Source: an uncultured Lachnospiraceae bacterium (GTDB taxonomy: Bacteria > Bacillota > Clostridia > Lachnospirales > Lachnospiraceae). Taken from it: a stretch of DNA of 7,447 bases. The notes beneath the pieces were generated by a model that saw nothing but the letters and a program-made list of their open reading frames with translations, was not told the DNA's origin and did no database searches. Made by a program: the position numbers and the translations under genes. The DNA is taken from the NCBI GenBank assembly GCA_934434905.1, contig CAKSAI010000152.1, positions 1 to 7,447 on the forward strand, read 5' to 3'. Within the stretch, counting starts at the first letter, position 1. Each line of letters starts with the position of its first letter. Positions 6,838-7,447 of the stretch are shown here, piece after piece.

Positions 6838-7011
6838 TTTTGGAGATGACAGCATGATACGCTTCTGGCAAGGATCGAAGTGATCCTGCGGCGGGTTCGG
6901 AATTCACGGTGGGGCTTTATTATGATGTGATCGGGCAGAAGGTTGTGGGATTTCAATGCTTTGGGGGATAACAGTTCAGCCAGACCGAGGAAGGACTGTA
7001 GGTGCCTTTGC

Positions 7012-7084
7012 GAATGGACGTGTGCTGGACTGCCTGCAGTTTGGAAGGGGCGTGGGCTGGACTGCTTGTAGTTTGGAATGGACG
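7012..7084 (+). repeat. 32-bp imperfect tandem repeat, about 2.3 copies
   Basis: Unit 1 at 7012-7043 and unit 2 at 7044-7075 match at 27 of 32 positions. A partial third unit (GAATGGACG, 7076-7084) matches the first 9 bases of unit 1. A unit length of 32 is not a multiple of three, so the repeat is unlikely to encode a protein repeat. There are no spacers, so it is not a CRISPR array. Confidence 0.75.
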
Positions 7085-7178
7085 CCGGAGCTTCCTGTCG
7101 GTAAGCGCTGGTGCTCCAGATGCTGTGCTGGCAGGAACTAAGTTTCCAAAAACTGAAAATATCAGCCGCGGGCAACTC

Positions 7179-7205
7179 GGAAAATAGGCCTGATGCCTAT
7201 TTTCC
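7179..7205. terminator. Perfect 11-bp hairpin, terminator-like in both directions
   Basis: GGAAAATAGGC (7179-7189), loop CTGAT, GCCTATTTTCC (7195-7205). The ATAGGC/GCCTAT core flanked by AAAA and TTTT resembles a short bidirectional intrinsic terminator, though the T-run is only four bases. It could end leuA transcripts about 340 nt after the stop. Confidence 0.45.
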
Positions 7206-7223
7206 TCAAACATTTACCCGTCT

Positions 7224-7252
7224 AAAATTTCCGCCTGGTATGCGGAAATTTT
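7224..7252. terminator. Second perfect 11-bp hairpin, terminator-like
   Basis: AAAATTTCCGC (7224-7234), loop CTGGTAT, GCGGAAATTTT (7242-7252). The stem is flanked by an A-run and a T-run and could act from either side. It shares the layout and a CTG-starting, T-ending loop with the hairpin 18 bp upstream, suggesting a duplicated or paired structure. Confidence 0.45.
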
Positions 7253-7447
7253 GCTGATATTTCAGTTCCCGGAAGACTAAGTTCCTGCACAGCTCGCGAA
7301 AGTCGCACCTGCACTTAGCGGCAGAAAGATCCGGCTGTTCATCGGCAAACGATAGACAGAGGGATGGCTTATCATAGCACAATCTCTCTGGGAAGGAGAT
7401 TTCTTGCACAAGTTTGAGACAAACGCTGTGATGAAGTAATAGGGTAT

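Larger units (their letters stand above)
7084..7335. repeat. Large imperfect inverted repeat with nested hairpins
   Basis: The left arm 7084-7166 pairs with the right arm 7253-7335. Outer block 7084-7114 matches the reverse complement of 7305-7335 at 25 of 31 positions. Inner parts match still better: GCTGTGC (7122-7128) with 7287-7293, AGGAACTAAGT (7133-7143) with 7276-7286 at 10 of 11, and AACTGAAAATATCAGC (7151-7166) with 7253-7267 apart from one A. Small indels separate the blocks. The 86 bp between the arms hold two perfect hairpins. It could be a degenerate miniature inverted-repeat element, two inverted copies of an intergenic repeat, or a structured RNA. No target-site duplication or transposase was recognised. 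Confidence 0.65.
6838..7447. other. 610-bp tail without a convincing gene
   Basis: No frame on either strand gives a recognisable protein with a start and ribosome site. A small imperfect hairpin (AGGATC at 6871-6876 pairing with GATCCT at 6882-6887) follows leuA but has no T-run, so it is not a clear terminator. Further on are a 32-bp tandem repeat, a large inverted repeat and two strong hairpins, listed separately. The last 100 bp show nothing firm. A possible TTGAGA (7414-7419), 17 bp, TAATAG (7437-7442) is too weak to call a promoter. Confidence 0.6.

Noticed and set aside
5320..6855. 511-codon open frame on the minus strand opposite leuA
   Set aside because: It is the antisense shadow of a strongly biased coding gene; it has no recognisable domains, and LeuA is unmistakable on the plus strand.
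6858..6971. 37-codon open stretch after leuA, possibly the tail of a decayed gene (ends VVGFQCFGG)
   Set aside because: It is plausible protein-like sequence but short, with a stop just upstream in frame and no family recognised. It is not enough to call a pseudogene.
7012..7084. Possible CRISPR array
   Set aside because: The repeats are directly adjacent with no spacers, there are only about two copies, and no cas gene is present.
6828..7213. Minus-strand open frames over the repeat region
   Set aside because: Their composition follows the tandem repeat and inverted repeat, they overlap one another in different frames, and no domain or ribosome site supports them.
7364..7417. 17-codon ORF near the right edge
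   Set aside because: It is very short, has no Shine-Dalgarno and no recognisable content.

Overview
The window reads as chromosomal DNA of a Gram-positive anaerobe of the Clostridia, most likely a Lachnospiraceae member. This is inferred from protein style: a Csp-like subtilase, a VanZ-like protein, and a LeuA of the long mycobacterial/yeast type in a compact, all-plus-strand layout. No 16S or other marker is present, so the genus is not resolved.

Layout. (1) Bases 1-1408 hold the 3' part of a Csp-like S8 serine protease whose N-terminus lies beyond the left edge; the Asp/His/Ser triad and the oxyanion Asn are visible. (2) A promoter in the short gap (1416-1444) precedes a tightly packed three-gene cassette. 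It encodes an AMP-forming acyl-CoA ligase (1488-3176), a stand-alone E2/CAT-like acyltransferase (3237-4130) and a VanZ-family membrane protein (4117-4677). The acyltransferase has Glu where the family's catalytic His should be. The arrangement suggests that an acyl group is activated, then transferred or bound, near the membrane; the substrate cannot be read from the sequence. (3) A 171-bp intergenic region is rich in regulatory structure: two near-identical -10 regions 78 bp apart, a 10+10 bp palindrome, a tandem heptamer, and an 8+8 bp palindrome lying exactly between the -35 and -10 of the proximal promoter. (4) leuA (4849-6837) encodes 2-isopropylmalate synthase, the first committed step of leucine synthesis. 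It runs in frame into a complete AraC-type DNA-binding domain of about 100 residues. (5) The last 610 bp show no convincing gene. They contain a 32-bp tandem repeat and a large imperfect inverted repeat with arms of about 83 bp, which encloses two perfect 11-bp hairpins.

The most notable item is the LeuA-AraC fusion. It places a leucine-responsive enzyme domain next to a DNA-binding domain, just downstream of a promoter with two-fold-symmetric operator-like sites. The simplest hypothesis is a single-protein enzyme/regulator that senses leucine or its substrates and controls its own promoter, and possibly other branched-chain amino acid genes. This is an inference: the fusion and the palindromes are seen directly, the regulatory link is not.
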